Part shown: in pieces, positions 1 through 5,704 of the stretch
How positions within the stretch are numbered: the stretch's first letter is position 1
Layout of the letters: each line of letters begins with the position of its first letter
NCBI GenBank assembly: GCA_023415605.1
Contig: JAEZKB010000202.1
Coordinates: 1 to 6,454, forward strand
DNA length: 6,454 nt
Reading direction: 5' to 3'
Source of the DNA: Pseudomonadota bacterium
GTDB lineage: Bacteria > Pseudomonadota > Alphaproteobacteria > Rhizobiales > Devosiaceae
Notes under the pieces: model-generated
Databases searched by the model: none
What the model saw: the letters and a program-made list of their open reading frames with translations, nothing else
What the model was told of the DNA's origin: nothing
Position numbers and translations under genes: made by a program

Positions 1-2
1 CC

Positions 3-305
3 ATTGGCCTTGACCATCCAGTTCTGCTCTGCGGGCACACCCACATCCCCCGAGTCTGCCGGCTTCGCGATGGCCGGCTGATCGTCAATCCGGGCTCGGT
101 CGGCCTGCAGATGATCCGCGGCGCGCCCGACGCCCGCTATGCGGTGATCGAGCGGCGCAATGGGCAGTGGCAGGGTGCCATCCGCTCCGTCCCCTACGAT
201 TGGGCCGGCGCCGCCCAAACCGCCATCGCCAACGGTTTCCCCCGCTGGCAGGCGGCTCTGGAGACGGGCTGGGCGGGTCCGGAGGGATTGTTCACTCGAT
301 CGTAG
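3..305 (+). CDS. Metallophosphoesterase family protein (YfcE-like), C-terminal part only
   Basis: The window opens inside this gene; the last 100 residues are visible, ending at TAG 303-305. Two calcineurin-like phosphoesterase motifs are seen: GHTHIPR at window residues 11-17, the metal-binding GHTH block, and NPGSVG at 29-34, the loop that follows it in the YfcE/MJ0936 group. In that family these residues sit at the dinuclear metal site near the C-terminal end, and the remaining tail is a short beta/alpha extension. Family members are cytoplasmic metal-dependent phosphodiesterases or phosphatases whose natural substrate is often unknown. The N-terminal metal ligands (DxH, GD, GNHD) lie outside the window, so completeness cannot be judged. 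The 3' end overlaps the end of the convergent secreted-protein gene by 14 bases, leaving no room for a separate terminator. The family call is firm; the substrate is unknown. Confidence 0.88.
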   Translation: MGLDHPVLLCGHTHIPRVCRLRDGRLIVNPGSVGLQMIRGAPDARYAVIERRNGQWQGAIRSVPYDWAGAAQTAIANGFPRWQAALETGWAGPEGLFTRS

Positions 306-1686
306 CGACGCGGCTGCCACGCCAGATCTCGTGGAAGACGGCAGTTGGGCGCGGGTCGGGGTCGCCAATATACTTGTAGAGGCAGCGTGCTTCGACCACG
401 AGGTCATACGCGAACCATGGTGTGTCGCCGACCAGCGCCAGGCGCGGCATGAATCCGTGCCAGAGTTCGCCATCGCAATGGAATGGGATCGCTGTCGGCC
501 GGTCGGCCGCAGCGGTCGAGGTCTCCTCGACAAAGGTGGCGTCCCAGCGCCCCTCGCTGGTCTCGCACTTGTCGTCGCAATAGACCGCGGCCAAGTCGCC
601 GTTCACGCTTAGCACGCCGATACGCGGCTGGCCGCTGCCGTTGATCTCCAGATCCGGGCTCTCGCCCGCCCCCTTCTGCCAGCCGACGATATTGCCGTTC
701 CAAGCTTCCTCTGTGGCGCAGTCAGTGTCGCACCACATATAGATGAGTTGATTGTCGAGATCGGTCTGCTCCATGCCCTGGCCGGCAAAGAAGGCGATGC
801 GGGGGCGACCGTCGTCGAGCACTTCGATGTCCCAGGTCGGGTTGGGATAGGAGCCCGAGCCGGTGTCGATCACTCTTGCGCGTGACCAGCTGGCCTTGTC
901 GATGCAGTCGGCGTCGCATTGCAGGTACCAAAGCCCCTGCTGGAGCTGGTTGCCTTCCTCGTCGAAGGGATAGACCGAAGCGATGACACGGAGTTTGCCG
1001 TCCGGCGTCACGGCCAGCGCGGTCTGGTCGAACTGCTCTGTCAGATAGCGTTCAGGAACATGGCCGGCGAGGTCGGTCTCGATCCAGTTGCCGGCCCGGC
1101 TGCAGTCTTCGAGGCAGGTCATGTAGAAGGCGCCGTAGTGGTCGGGCTCGACGAAATAGTTGGCGTCCACATAGATGAAGTGCGGCTGGCCGGAGGCGTC
1201 CACGGCAAAGCTGCGCTCGGCGATTTTGTACTGGAACAGCCCGGCAAAGGTGCGGTCTGCGGCCCCCGCGACACGGGTAATGGTCCAGTTGTCCTCATCG
1301 AGGCAGTCACTGTCGCAGGCCGCATAGTCATAGCCGCGTGCGATGCCGTTGCCGCTAGCGTAGTTCAGCACGAGCAGGCGCGGCCCACCCTCGGGCGTCA
1401 CCGCGACCTGCACGTTGATCGGGTCCTCGAAGGCCAGTTCCAGCATCTGCCAGGCGTCGGGTTTGGTGCAGTTCTCGAGGCAGGTGCGATAGTAGACGCG
1501 GCCCTTATTTGGGGCGTCGTAGCCGGTATGGGCGGCATGGAGACGGCCCTGCGGGTCCGCGGCGATGGCCCCACTGGCCGATTCCTGCGCGGGAGCGAAG
1601 TAGCTGGCGCCCGCGACGGCTACGGATGGCGACACAAAGGCAATGAGCGCGGCAAACATGCCGGCGCGAAACGATGGAAACGACAA
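292..1686 (-). CDS. Secreted seven-repeat protein, predicted beta-propeller with one CxxxC pair in six repeats
   Basis: I do not recognise a named family. Read from TTG 1684-1686 (464 aa), the N-terminus is a typical signal peptide: arginine-containing n-region, hydrophobic stretch MFAALIAFVSPSVAVA, likely cleavage after AVA near residue 25. The mature part has seven repeats of about 53-69 residues. Each begins with a strand-turn-strand such as AVTPEGGPRLLV, AVDASGQPHFIYV, AVTPDGKLRVI or EVLDDGRPRIAFF (starts near 42, 95, 161, 225, 288, 347, 416). Six continue to Y-x-x-C-x3-C with a tryptophan a few residues on: cysteine pairs 69/73, 124/128, 191/195, 257/261, 319/323, 370/374. The seventh repeat is degenerate. 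Six or seven such units suggest a beta-propeller exported to the periplasm or outside, with disulfides; this is inference. Start choice: GGAG lies 10 bases before this TTG. ATG at 1659 lacks a ribosome site and gives a signal peptide without a basic n-region; TTG at 1734 gives a longer N-terminus with no ribosome site. Confidence 0.8.
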   Translation of the reverse strand: MSFPSFRAGMFAALIAFVSPSVAVAGASYFAPAQESASGAIAADPQGRLHAAHTGYDAPNKGRVYYRTCLENCTKPDAWQMLELAFEDPINVQVAVTPEGGPRLLVLNYASGNGIARGYDYAACDSDCLDEDNWTITRVAGAADRTFAGLFQYKIAERSFAVDASGQPHFIYVDANYFVEPDHYGAFYMTCLEDCSRAGNWIETDLAGHVPERYLTEQFDQTALAVTPDGKLRVIASVYPFDEEGNQLQQGLWYLQCDADCIDKASWSRARVIDTGSGSYPNPTWDIEVLDDGRPRIAFFAGQGMEQTDLDNQLIYMWCDTDCATEEAWNGNIVGWQKGAGESPDLEINGSGQPRIGVLSVNGDLAAVYCDDKCETSEGRWDATFVEETSTAAADRPTAIPFHCDGELWHGFMPRLALVGDTPWFAYDLVVEARCLYKYIGDPDPRPTAVFHEIWRGSRVATIE

Positions 1687-1847
1687 AGAAAATTGGCTCC
1701 GACAGAGCCCCCCGCGCGACCCAGTGGAGGGCAATTGCGGAAAGTTTGTGTCACGGGCCGGTCATCTGCGGACGCGCATCATACACCGAGTCGGTCACAG
1801 AAACCTGTGCCAAAACCGGGCAAATCATCCCTCGGGGACTCATCGGT

Positions 1848-1862
1848 TTAAGTACTTGTTAA
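1848..1862 (+). promoter_or_regulatory. CtrA-type binding box, TTAA-N7-TTAA
   Basis: The sequence TTAAGTACTTGTTAA, followed by CC, matches exactly the full CtrA consensus TTAA-N7-TTAA known from alphaproteobacteria, including the C after the second half-site. CtrA is the cell-cycle response regulator of this class. The box lies 209 bases before the ybjN start and about 160 bases before the secreted-protein gene on the other strand, so it could serve either. Function is inferred from the motif only; nothing here shows that CtrA is present in this genome. Confidence 0.5.
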
Positions 1863-2011
1863 CCTTAGAAGTCGGATCATCCACAGAAGAAAGCCTTGGA
1901 TGCGTCCGGTACCGCGGTCCCCGGAATCAAACACCCGGTGTACGGTCCTCGCCACTGGACGACTCGTGGGCTCTCTGCGTGCGGCAGTTCACTGAAGTAC
2001 TCGCGTATCGA

Positions 2012-2032
2012 GGCGGAATGGTTTGTTCCGCC
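2012..2032 (+). repeat. Perfect 7-bp stem-loop in the ybjN leader
   Basis: GGCGGAA at 2012-2018 and TTCCGCC at 2026-2032 are exact reverse complements around a 7-base loop. It lies 39 bases before the chosen ybjN start. No T run follows, so it is not a standard intrinsic terminator. The 5' arm ends on the first base of an in-frame ATG (2018-2020), and the rest of that ATG opens the loop, so folding would probably hide this alternative upstream start and its purine-rich leader. A role in mRNA stability or leader control is possible but unproven. Confidence 0.4.
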
Positions 2033-2071
2033 AGCCCTCCAACGCGTCGCCAAAGCGGGATTCTTTGCCAA

Positions 2072-2575
2072 ATGGCCCTTCTCCTCGAAGTCGAACCGGA
2101 CCGGACCGTCCACCCTGTGGACATCATCGAGCACATCGCCTCGATCAATGACTGGAATTTCGAGCGGCAGGATGCCGACGAGATTTCCATCTCCGTCCGT
2201 GGCGGCTGGAGCGACTACCATGTGTCGTTCAACTGGATGGAGGACCTCGAGTCCCTGCACATCGCCTGTGCCTTCGACCTCAAGGTGCCGGAACCGCGCC
2301 GGGCCGAGGTGAAGCATCTGATTGCGCTCGTCAACGAGCAGCTCTGGATCGGCCATTTCGACATCTGGAATCATGAGGGCGTGGTGTTGTTCCGCAACTC
2401 ACACCTCTTGTCGGGCGGCGCCGAAGTCAGCCCGCAACAATGCGAGGCGCTGCTGCGCTCGGCCACCGATTCCTGCGATCTCTACTATCAGGCCTTCCAG
2501 TTCGTGGTATGGGCTGGCAAAAGCGCGGCAGACGCGCTCAGCCAGGTCATGTTCGAAACGGTAGGCGAAGCTTGA
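2072..2575 (+). CDS. YbjN domain-containing protein
   Basis: The 167-residue product matches the alphaproteobacterial YbjN type along its length: HPVDIIEHIASINDWNFER near residues 14-32, a W-x-DYHVSFNWMEDLESLHIACAFDLKVP-like core at about 46-73, then GHFDIW, VVLFRNSHLL-GGAE, and a C-terminal YYQAFQFVVWAG-FET-GEA region. YbjN folds resemble type III secretion chaperones. In enterobacteria the protein affects stress, motility and surface traits; the molecular role in alphaproteobacteria is unknown. No signal peptide or membrane segment, so cytoplasmic. ATG 2072 is chosen because relatives begin about a dozen residues before the (N/H)PVD motif; the ribosome site is weak (GGGA at 2057-2060). An in-frame ATG at 2018 with AGGCGGA just before it would add 18 unrelated-looking residues. 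It is the first gene of a run with proC and csaA, downstream of a CtrA-type box; the stop TGA overlaps the proC start codon. Confidence 0.88.
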   Translation: MALLLEVEPDRTVHPVDIIEHIASINDWNFERQDADEISISVRGGWSDYHVSFNWMEDLESLHIACAFDLKVPEPRRAEVKHLIALVNEQLWIGHFDIWNHEGVVLFRNSHLLSGGAEVSPQQCEALLRSATDSCDLYYQAFQFVVWAGKSAADALSQVMFETVGEA

Positions 2576-3387
2576 ATCTATCCGAGGTCGGCCCCGTCGT
2601 TCTCGTCGGGGCAGGGAAAATGGGTCTGGCGTTGGCGCGCGGCTGGATTGCCGGCGGGCTGCCGCCGGACCAACTGGTACTGATTGATCCCAAGCCGGGC
2701 GACGCGACCACCGCCTTCTCGACCGAGCACAATATCCGCCTGCTCGAAAGCCCCATCGGCATCCTCACCCATGTCATGGTCATGGCGGTCAAACCGCAGC
2801 TCATGAAGGAGGTCATGGCCGAAGTGCAGCCGGCCGTCGGCGCGCAGACGCTGGTGCTCTCGATCGCCGCCGGTATCTCGATCCAGACGCTGAGCCAGGG
2901 ACTGCAGACCCAGCGCGTCGTCCGTGCCATGCCCAATACGCCGGCACAGGTCGGCAAGGGGATTTCCGGCGCAGTGGGCTACCACATCACCGAAACCGAC
3001 CAGATGGTTGCCGATGCGCTCCTGGGCGCCGCTGGCGACGTCATCTGGTTCGATGACGAGGGCAAGCTCGACGCCGTGACCGCCGTCTCCGGCTCCGGCC
3101 CTGCCTATGTGTTCTACATGGTCGAAGCGCTGGCCGTCGCCGCCATGCGGCAGGGGCTCGATCCCGGCCAGGCGATGCAACTTGCGCGGCAGACGGTGAT
3201 CGGTGCCGCGGCTCTGATGGCTGCCGATCCACAGCCGGCCTCGATCCTTCGCGAGAACGTCACCTCGCCCAAGGGCACGACTTACGCTGCGCTGCAAGTG
3301 CTGATGGCGCCCGACGGGCTAGAGCCGCTGCTCGACAAAGCCGTGCTCGCCGCCCGGCTTCGCAGCGAGGAGCTTGGGCGTGGCTGA
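2572..3387 (+). CDS. proC: Pyrroline-5-carboxylate reductase
   Basis: ProC performs the last step of proline synthesis, reducing 1-pyrroline-5-carboxylate to L-proline with NAD(P)H in the cytoplasm. The 271-residue length is normal. Seen in order: Rossmann nucleotide-binding GAGKMG at 13-18, AVKPQ at 72-76, the RAMPNTP segment at 118-124, and the C-terminal dimerisation/substrate domain with SGSGPAY at 173-179 and VTSPKGTT at 230-237. The last is the ProC signature, with lysine where many members have glycine (PGGTT). TTG 2572-2574 is chosen because it puts the glycine-rich motif at the usual distance from the N-terminus. It overlaps the ybjN stop as TTGA, with AGGCGA just upstream. This arrangement suggests translational coupling, with proC expression depending on ybjN. 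The end of proC in turn overlaps the csaA start. The function is firm; the start is fairly firm. Confidence 0.95.
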   Translation: MNLSEVGPVVLVGAGKMGLALARGWIAGGLPPDQLVLIDPKPGDATTAFSTEHNIRLLESPIGILTHVMVMAVKPQLMKEVMAEVQPAVGAQTLVLSIAAGISIQTLSQGLQTQRVVRAMPNTPAQVGKGISGAVGYHITETDQMVADALLGAAGDVIWFDDEGKLDAVTAVSGSGPAYVFYMVEALAVAAMRQGLDPGQAMQLARQTVIGAAALMAADPQPASILRENVTSPKGTTYAALQVLMAPDGLEPLLDKAVLAARLRSEELGRG

Positions 3388-3720
3388 GACGATCAGCTAC
3401 GACGACTTCCTCAAGGTCGATATACGCACCGGCACCGTCATCGAGGCAAAGCCGTTCCCGGAAGCGCGCAAGCCGGCGATCAAGCTGACCATAGATTTTG
3501 GCCCCGAGATCGGCATCAAGAAAGCTCGGCGCAGATCACTGTGCACTACGACCCGCCCTCCCTTGTCGGCCGGCAGGTGCTGGGCGTGGTCAATTTCCCG
3601 CCGCGACAGATCGGCCCGTTCATTTCGGAAGTGCTGACCTTGGGATTCGAGGACGAAGCCGGCGCCATCGTGCTGGCTGCGTCGGACAAGCCGGTGCCTA
3701 ACGGCAAGAAGCTGCTCTAG
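3380..3720 (+). pseudogene. csaA: tRNA-binding protein CsaA, frameshifted by an apparent one-base deletion
   Basis: CsaA is a small dimeric OB-fold protein with the EMAPII/Myf-type tRNA-binding domain; in Bacillus it binds tRNA and has chaperone-like activity. Starting at GTG 3380, with GAGGAG at 3367-3372 (7-base spacing), the first 48 residues read FLKVDIRTGTVIEAKPFPEARKP through GPEIGIKK, exactly the family N-terminus. The frame is then lost at 3524. From 3526 the next frame supplies SAQITVHY, VGRQVLGVVNFPPRQIGPF, SEVLTLGF and the ending KPVPNGKKLL, stopping at TAG 3718. One extra A in the AAA at 3521-3523 would give KKSSAQ, the family sequence, and a protein of 113 residues, the usual length. 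Unrepaired, translation would end at 3637 after an unrelated tail (about 85 residues). No further damage is seen, so this is either a recent mutation or a sequencing error in a short A run. The gene overlaps the proC end by 8 bases and belongs to that operon. Confidence 0.85.
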
Positions 3721-3799
3721 CGGCTGGCCTTCAGTCCCAATTCCATCGCTGCGCCGCGGGGAGTAGGATGGCCGCGTGGCAAGAGCGGAGGAGTTGGCC

Positions 3800-4126
3800 A
3801 TGGCACTCTACCTGACGCACTTCAGCTATACCCCTGAAACCTGGGCGCGGCTCACCAAGAACCCCGAGGATCGCCGCGAGGCGGCGCGCAAGTACATCGA
3901 GTCGGTGGGTGGGAAGCTGCACGGTTTCTGGTACGCGTTCGGCCCGAATGACGGCTACAACCTGTGGGAAGCGCCCGACAACGTGGCTATGGCCGCGGTG
4001 GCAATCGCGATCGGCGGCGGCGGTGCGGTATCGTCCTTCGAGACGATACCGCTACTCACGGTCGAGGAAACGATGGCAGCGCTGAGCCGCGCACAGAGCA
4101 TCGGCTACCGACAGCCGGGAGCCTAG
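3800..4126 (+). CDS. GYD domain-containing protein
   Basis: A 108-residue protein of the GYD family, small cytoplasmic proteins of the ferredoxin-like alpha/beta-barrel type with no settled function. Seen: N-terminal beta strand YLTHFSYTPETW (4-15); the helix with NPEDRREAARKYIESVGGKL (21-40); the strand GFWYAFGPNDGYN (42-54), where the name-giving GYD reads GYN; an alanine-rich helix with a GGGG turn at 72-75; and the closing TIPLLTVEETMAAL (82-95). ATG 3800 is clearly the start: a very strong ribosome site GGAGGAG lies at 3787-3793, six bases upstream. An in-frame GTG at 3776 would place that ribosome site inside the gene. It lies 79 bases after csaA with no clear terminator between, so read-through from the proC operon is possible, but its own strong ribosome site suggests independent translation. 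The stop TAG shares the palindrome CTAG with the stop of the convergent MarR gene. Confidence 0.85.
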   Translation: MALYLTHFSYTPETWARLTKNPEDRREAARKYIESVGGKLHGFWYAFGPNDGYNLWEAPDNVAMAAVAIAIGGGGAVSSFETIPLLTVEETMAALSRAQSIGYRQPGA

Positions 4127-4641
4127 AGTTCGTCGGTCAGCCGCAGCCGGTCCAGAAGTGGCCGGTCTTCCGCTTCGACCATGCCGACGAAAAACTGCAG
4201 CACGGTCTTCTTGCCGTCGGCAGGCAGGGCTTCGATGGCCGACGCGATGCGGCTGGTCTGCGTAGCGGAGAGAACCTCGAAAAAGCCGCGGCCCTTGGCC
4301 GTGGCATAGAGCAGGCGCTGGCGCCGATCCGCGTCGCCGGTCTTCTGTTCGATATAGCCGTTGTCGATCAGCTGGCGCAGCACGCGGGCCAGGCTCTGCT
4401 TGGTGATCTTGAGGATATCGAGCAGGTCGGCGACCGGCATGCCGGGCTTCAGGTTGACGAAATAGAGTACGCGGTGGTGGGCGCGGCCGAAGCCCTGGCG
4501 TTCGAGCAGGGCATCAGCGTCGCCGACGAAGTCCCGATAGGCAAAGAAGAACAAGCCCATGACGTCGAGCGGCATGTCGTTCGCGCCGCCGGCACTCGAA
4601 ATTATGTCAGCCTTGTTGACATTTATTTTCGACGGTGCCAT
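4123..4641 (-). CDS. MarR family winged-helix transcriptional regulator
   Basis: The 172-residue product has the layout of a dimeric MarR repressor. An N-terminal dimerisation helix around FFFAYRDFVGDADALLERQG (31-50) is followed by GRAHHRVLYFV (52-62). The helix-turn-helix is PVADLLDILKITKQSLARVLRQLIDNGYIEQ (69-99), then comes the wing with DADRRQRLLYATAKG (103-117) and C-terminal helices. The D-x-x-R wing motif and the L-x-x-LIDNGYIE segment are typical. Related alphaproteobacterial genes are sometimes annotated PetP; I am not sure of orthology. ATG 4641 is chosen for its GGAG five bases upstream; the open frame extends to 4860 but would overlap the start of ilvE and adds unrelated residues. 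Divergent orientation from ilvE across 142 bases suggests control of itself and perhaps ilvE. An inverted repeat lies within its first codons. The effector ligand is unknown. It converges on the GYD gene with overlapping stops. Confidence 0.9.
   Translation of the reverse strand: MAPSKINVNKADIISSAGGANDMPLDVMGLFFFAYRDFVGDADALLERQGFGRAHHRVLYFVNLKPGMPVADLLDILKITKQSLARVLRQLIDNGYIEQKTGDADRRQRLLYATAKGRGFFEVLSATQTSRIASAIEALPADGKKTVLQFFVGMVEAEDRPLLDRLRLTDEL
4604..4622. promoter_or_regulatory. Inverted repeat ATGTCA-N7-TGACAT, candidate operator in the start of the MarR gene
   Basis: A perfect 6-bp inverted repeat with a 7-base spacer (19 bp in all) sits in an AT-rich patch in a GC-rich region, about 20 bases inside the MarR coding sequence. 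MarR proteins bind short palindromes of this size and often control themselves. The right arm also makes a perfect TTGACA (4616-4621) on the plus strand, reading towards ilvE, but the hexamer 17 bases on (CATTGT) is a poor -10. Operator function is inferred from position and symmetry only. Confidence 0.35.
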
Positions 4642-4668
4642 TGTCTCTCCATCACGAAGGTTCAACGC

Positions 4669-4697
4669 CTTATCCCAAGTCCGTTCTGGTTTGCCAA
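4669..4697 (-). promoter_or_regulatory. Likely sigma-70 type promoter of the MarR gene
   Basis: On the minus strand, TTGGCA (4697-4692; five of six consensus bases) is followed after exactly 17 bases by GATAAG (4674-4669; four of six). Transcription would begin near 4662, giving a leader of about 20 bases that contains the GGAGAG ribosome site. Spacing and position fit well; no experimental support. Confidence 0.5.
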
Positions 4698-4719
4698 GGG
4701 CGAGGGGCTGAGGCAAGAT
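4691..4719 (+). promoter_or_regulatory. Weak candidate promoter for ilvE
   Basis: On the plus strand, TTGCCA (4691-4696) is followed after 17 bases by CAAGAT (4714-4719), which matches the -10 consensus at only three positions. Its -35 overlaps that of the divergent MarR promoter because TTGCCAA reads TTGGCAA on the other strand, so the two promoters would compete. The pair TTGCC (4691-4695) and GGCAA (4712-4716) also forms an inverted repeat. Tentative. Confidence 0.25.
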
Positions 4720-4783
4720 CGTTGCAAAACGCCGAAACGGCCCCGCGAGAGCCGCGACGACAAGAAAGAGTGGGAGAGACCAA

Positions 4784-5674
4784 ATGGCAGGTTTGCCAAT
4801 GGACCAGCGCGAAGGCTGGATCTGGTTCGACGGGGAAATGAAACCCTGGAAGGACGCCAAGATCCACGTGCTGACGCATGGCCTGCACTATGCGAGCTGC
4901 GTGTTCGAAGGCGAGCGTGCCTATGGCGGCGAAATCTTCAAGTCGCGCCAGCACACCGAGCGCCTGATCCAGTCGGGCAAGACGCTCGATTTCACCATTC
5001 CCTATTCGGTCGATGAGATCGAGGCGGCCAAGCGCCTCGTGCTCGAAAAGAACGGCCTTGTCGATGCCTATGTGCGGCCGGTCGCCTGGCGCGGCTCCGA
5101 GGAACTGTCGGTCCCCGGCCGCAACAACAAGGTGCACCTGGCCATCGCGAGCTGGGTCTGGCCGAGCTATTTCTCGGTCGAGGAAAAGCTCAAGGGCATC
5201 CGTCTTGAGTGGAGCAAGTGGAAGCGCCCGTCGCCGGAGACGATTCCGTCTTCCGCCAAGGCCGCCGGCCTCTACATGATCTGCACGCTGTCGAAAGACG
5301 CGGCGATGGCCAATGGCTATGCGGATGCGCTGATGCTCGACTATCGCGGCTATGTGGCCGAAGCCACTGGCGCCAACGTGTTCTTCATCAAGGGCGATGA
5401 AATCCACACGCCGACGCCGGATTGCTTCCTCAACGGCATCACCCGCCAGACGCTGATCGACCTCGCCAAGCAGAACGGCTTCAAGGTTATCGAACGGCAC
5501 ATCATGCCGGAAGAGCTCGCCAATTATGACGAGTGTTTCCTCACCGGCACCGCTGCCGAAGTGACCCCGGTTTCGGAAGTGGGCGACTATAAGTTCAAGC
5601 CGGGCGCCGCCTGCGCCAAGCTGATCAACGCCTACACCGAAGCCGTGACGCCCAAGAAAGTCGCGGCAGAGTAG
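4784..5674 (+). CDS. ilvE: Branched-chain amino acid aminotransferase
   Basis: A 296-residue fold-type IV PLP aminotransferase. It moves amino groups between glutamate and the 2-oxo acids of leucine, isoleucine and valine, the last step of their synthesis and the first of their breakdown, in the cytoplasm. Seen: HGLHYASCVFEGERAY (32-47), the N-terminal substrate/PLP segment; RPVAWRG (98-104); IPSSAKAAGLYM (154-165), with K159 as the expected Schiff-base lysine; the signature around YVAEATGANVFF (190-201), with E193 expected to contact the PLP ring nitrogen; LNGITRQTL (216-224); and FLTGTAAEVTPV (252-263), the phosphate and carboxylate loop. These positions agree with those in the E. coli enzyme. 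D-amino acid transaminase is a less likely alternative because the IlvE-type FEGERAY and GTAAEVTP motifs are complete. ATG 4784 has GGAG seven bases upstream. It stands alone, divergent from the MarR gene, and is followed by a hairpin terminator. Confidence 0.93.
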   Translation: MAGLPMDQREGWIWFDGEMKPWKDAKIHVLTHGLHYASCVFEGERAYGGEIFKSRQHTERLIQSGKTLDFTIPYSVDEIEAAKRLVLEKNGLVDAYVRPVAWRGSEELSVPGRNNKVHLAIASWVWPSYFSVEEKLKGIRLEWSKWKRPSPETIPSSAKAAGLYMICTLSKDAAMANGYADALMLDYRGYVAEATGANVFFIKGDEIHTPTPDCFLNGITRQTLIDLAKQNGFKVIERHIMPEELANYDECFLTGTAAEVTPVSEVGDYKFKPGAACAKLINAYTEAVTPKKVAAE

Positions 5675-5704
5675 GTCTGGGGCGAAGTCACGTTGTCGGA
5701 TTCG

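Larger units (their letters stand above)
1687..2071. other. Largest intergenic region: divergent control region of the secreted-protein gene and ybjN operon
   Basis: No convincing gene was found on either strand in these 385 bases. Reading frames crossing it have no recognisable protein content, and the strong similarity of the right-hand gene to YbjN begins only after 2072. It contains the CtrA-type box at 1848-1862, a perfect short inverted repeat CACAG-AAAC-CTGTG at 1796-1809, another, ACACC-C-GGTGT, at 1931-1941, and the hairpin at 2012-2032. On the minus strand a TATGAT at 1778-1783 could be a -10 element for the secreted-protein gene, but no matching -35 is seen at normal spacing. The region is less GC-rich around 1845-1900 than its surroundings, as expected for promoter DNA. 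A small RNA cannot be ruled out. Confidence 0.5.

Noticed and set aside
919..1851. Long plus-strand open frame of 310 codons opposite the secreted-protein gene
   Set aside because: It is antisense to the repeat protein, whose signal peptide and conserved cysteine repeats show the minus strand is coding. The plus-strand translation has no recognisable domain and runs into the intergenic region.
1643..2071. N-terminal extension of the YbjN protein back to 1643
   Set aside because: The extra residues have no resemblance to YbjN and would span the CtrA-type box and overlap the start of the divergent gene; family members begin near the (N/H)PVD motif.
3515..3530. Programmed ribosomal frameshift in csaA
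   Set aside because: No slippery heptamer of the X-XXY-YYZ type and no obvious stimulating hairpin directly downstream; homologues I recall are uninterrupted. A mutation or sequencing error is simpler.
4642..4860. N-terminal extension of the MarR protein to 4860, including a hydrophobic stretch
   Set aside because: It would overlap the ilvE start and the divergent promoters. GGAG five bases before ATG 4641 gives a normal-length MarR protein.
3964..5016. Plus-strand open frame of 350 codons across the GYD gene, MarR gene and ilvE start
   Set aside because: It crosses three well-supported genes in other frames and an intergenic control region; its translation resembles nothing and is a by-product of high GC.
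4670..5500. Minus-strand open frame of 276 codons opposite ilvE
   Set aside because: It is the antisense shadow of a clear aminotransferase with complete catalytic motifs.
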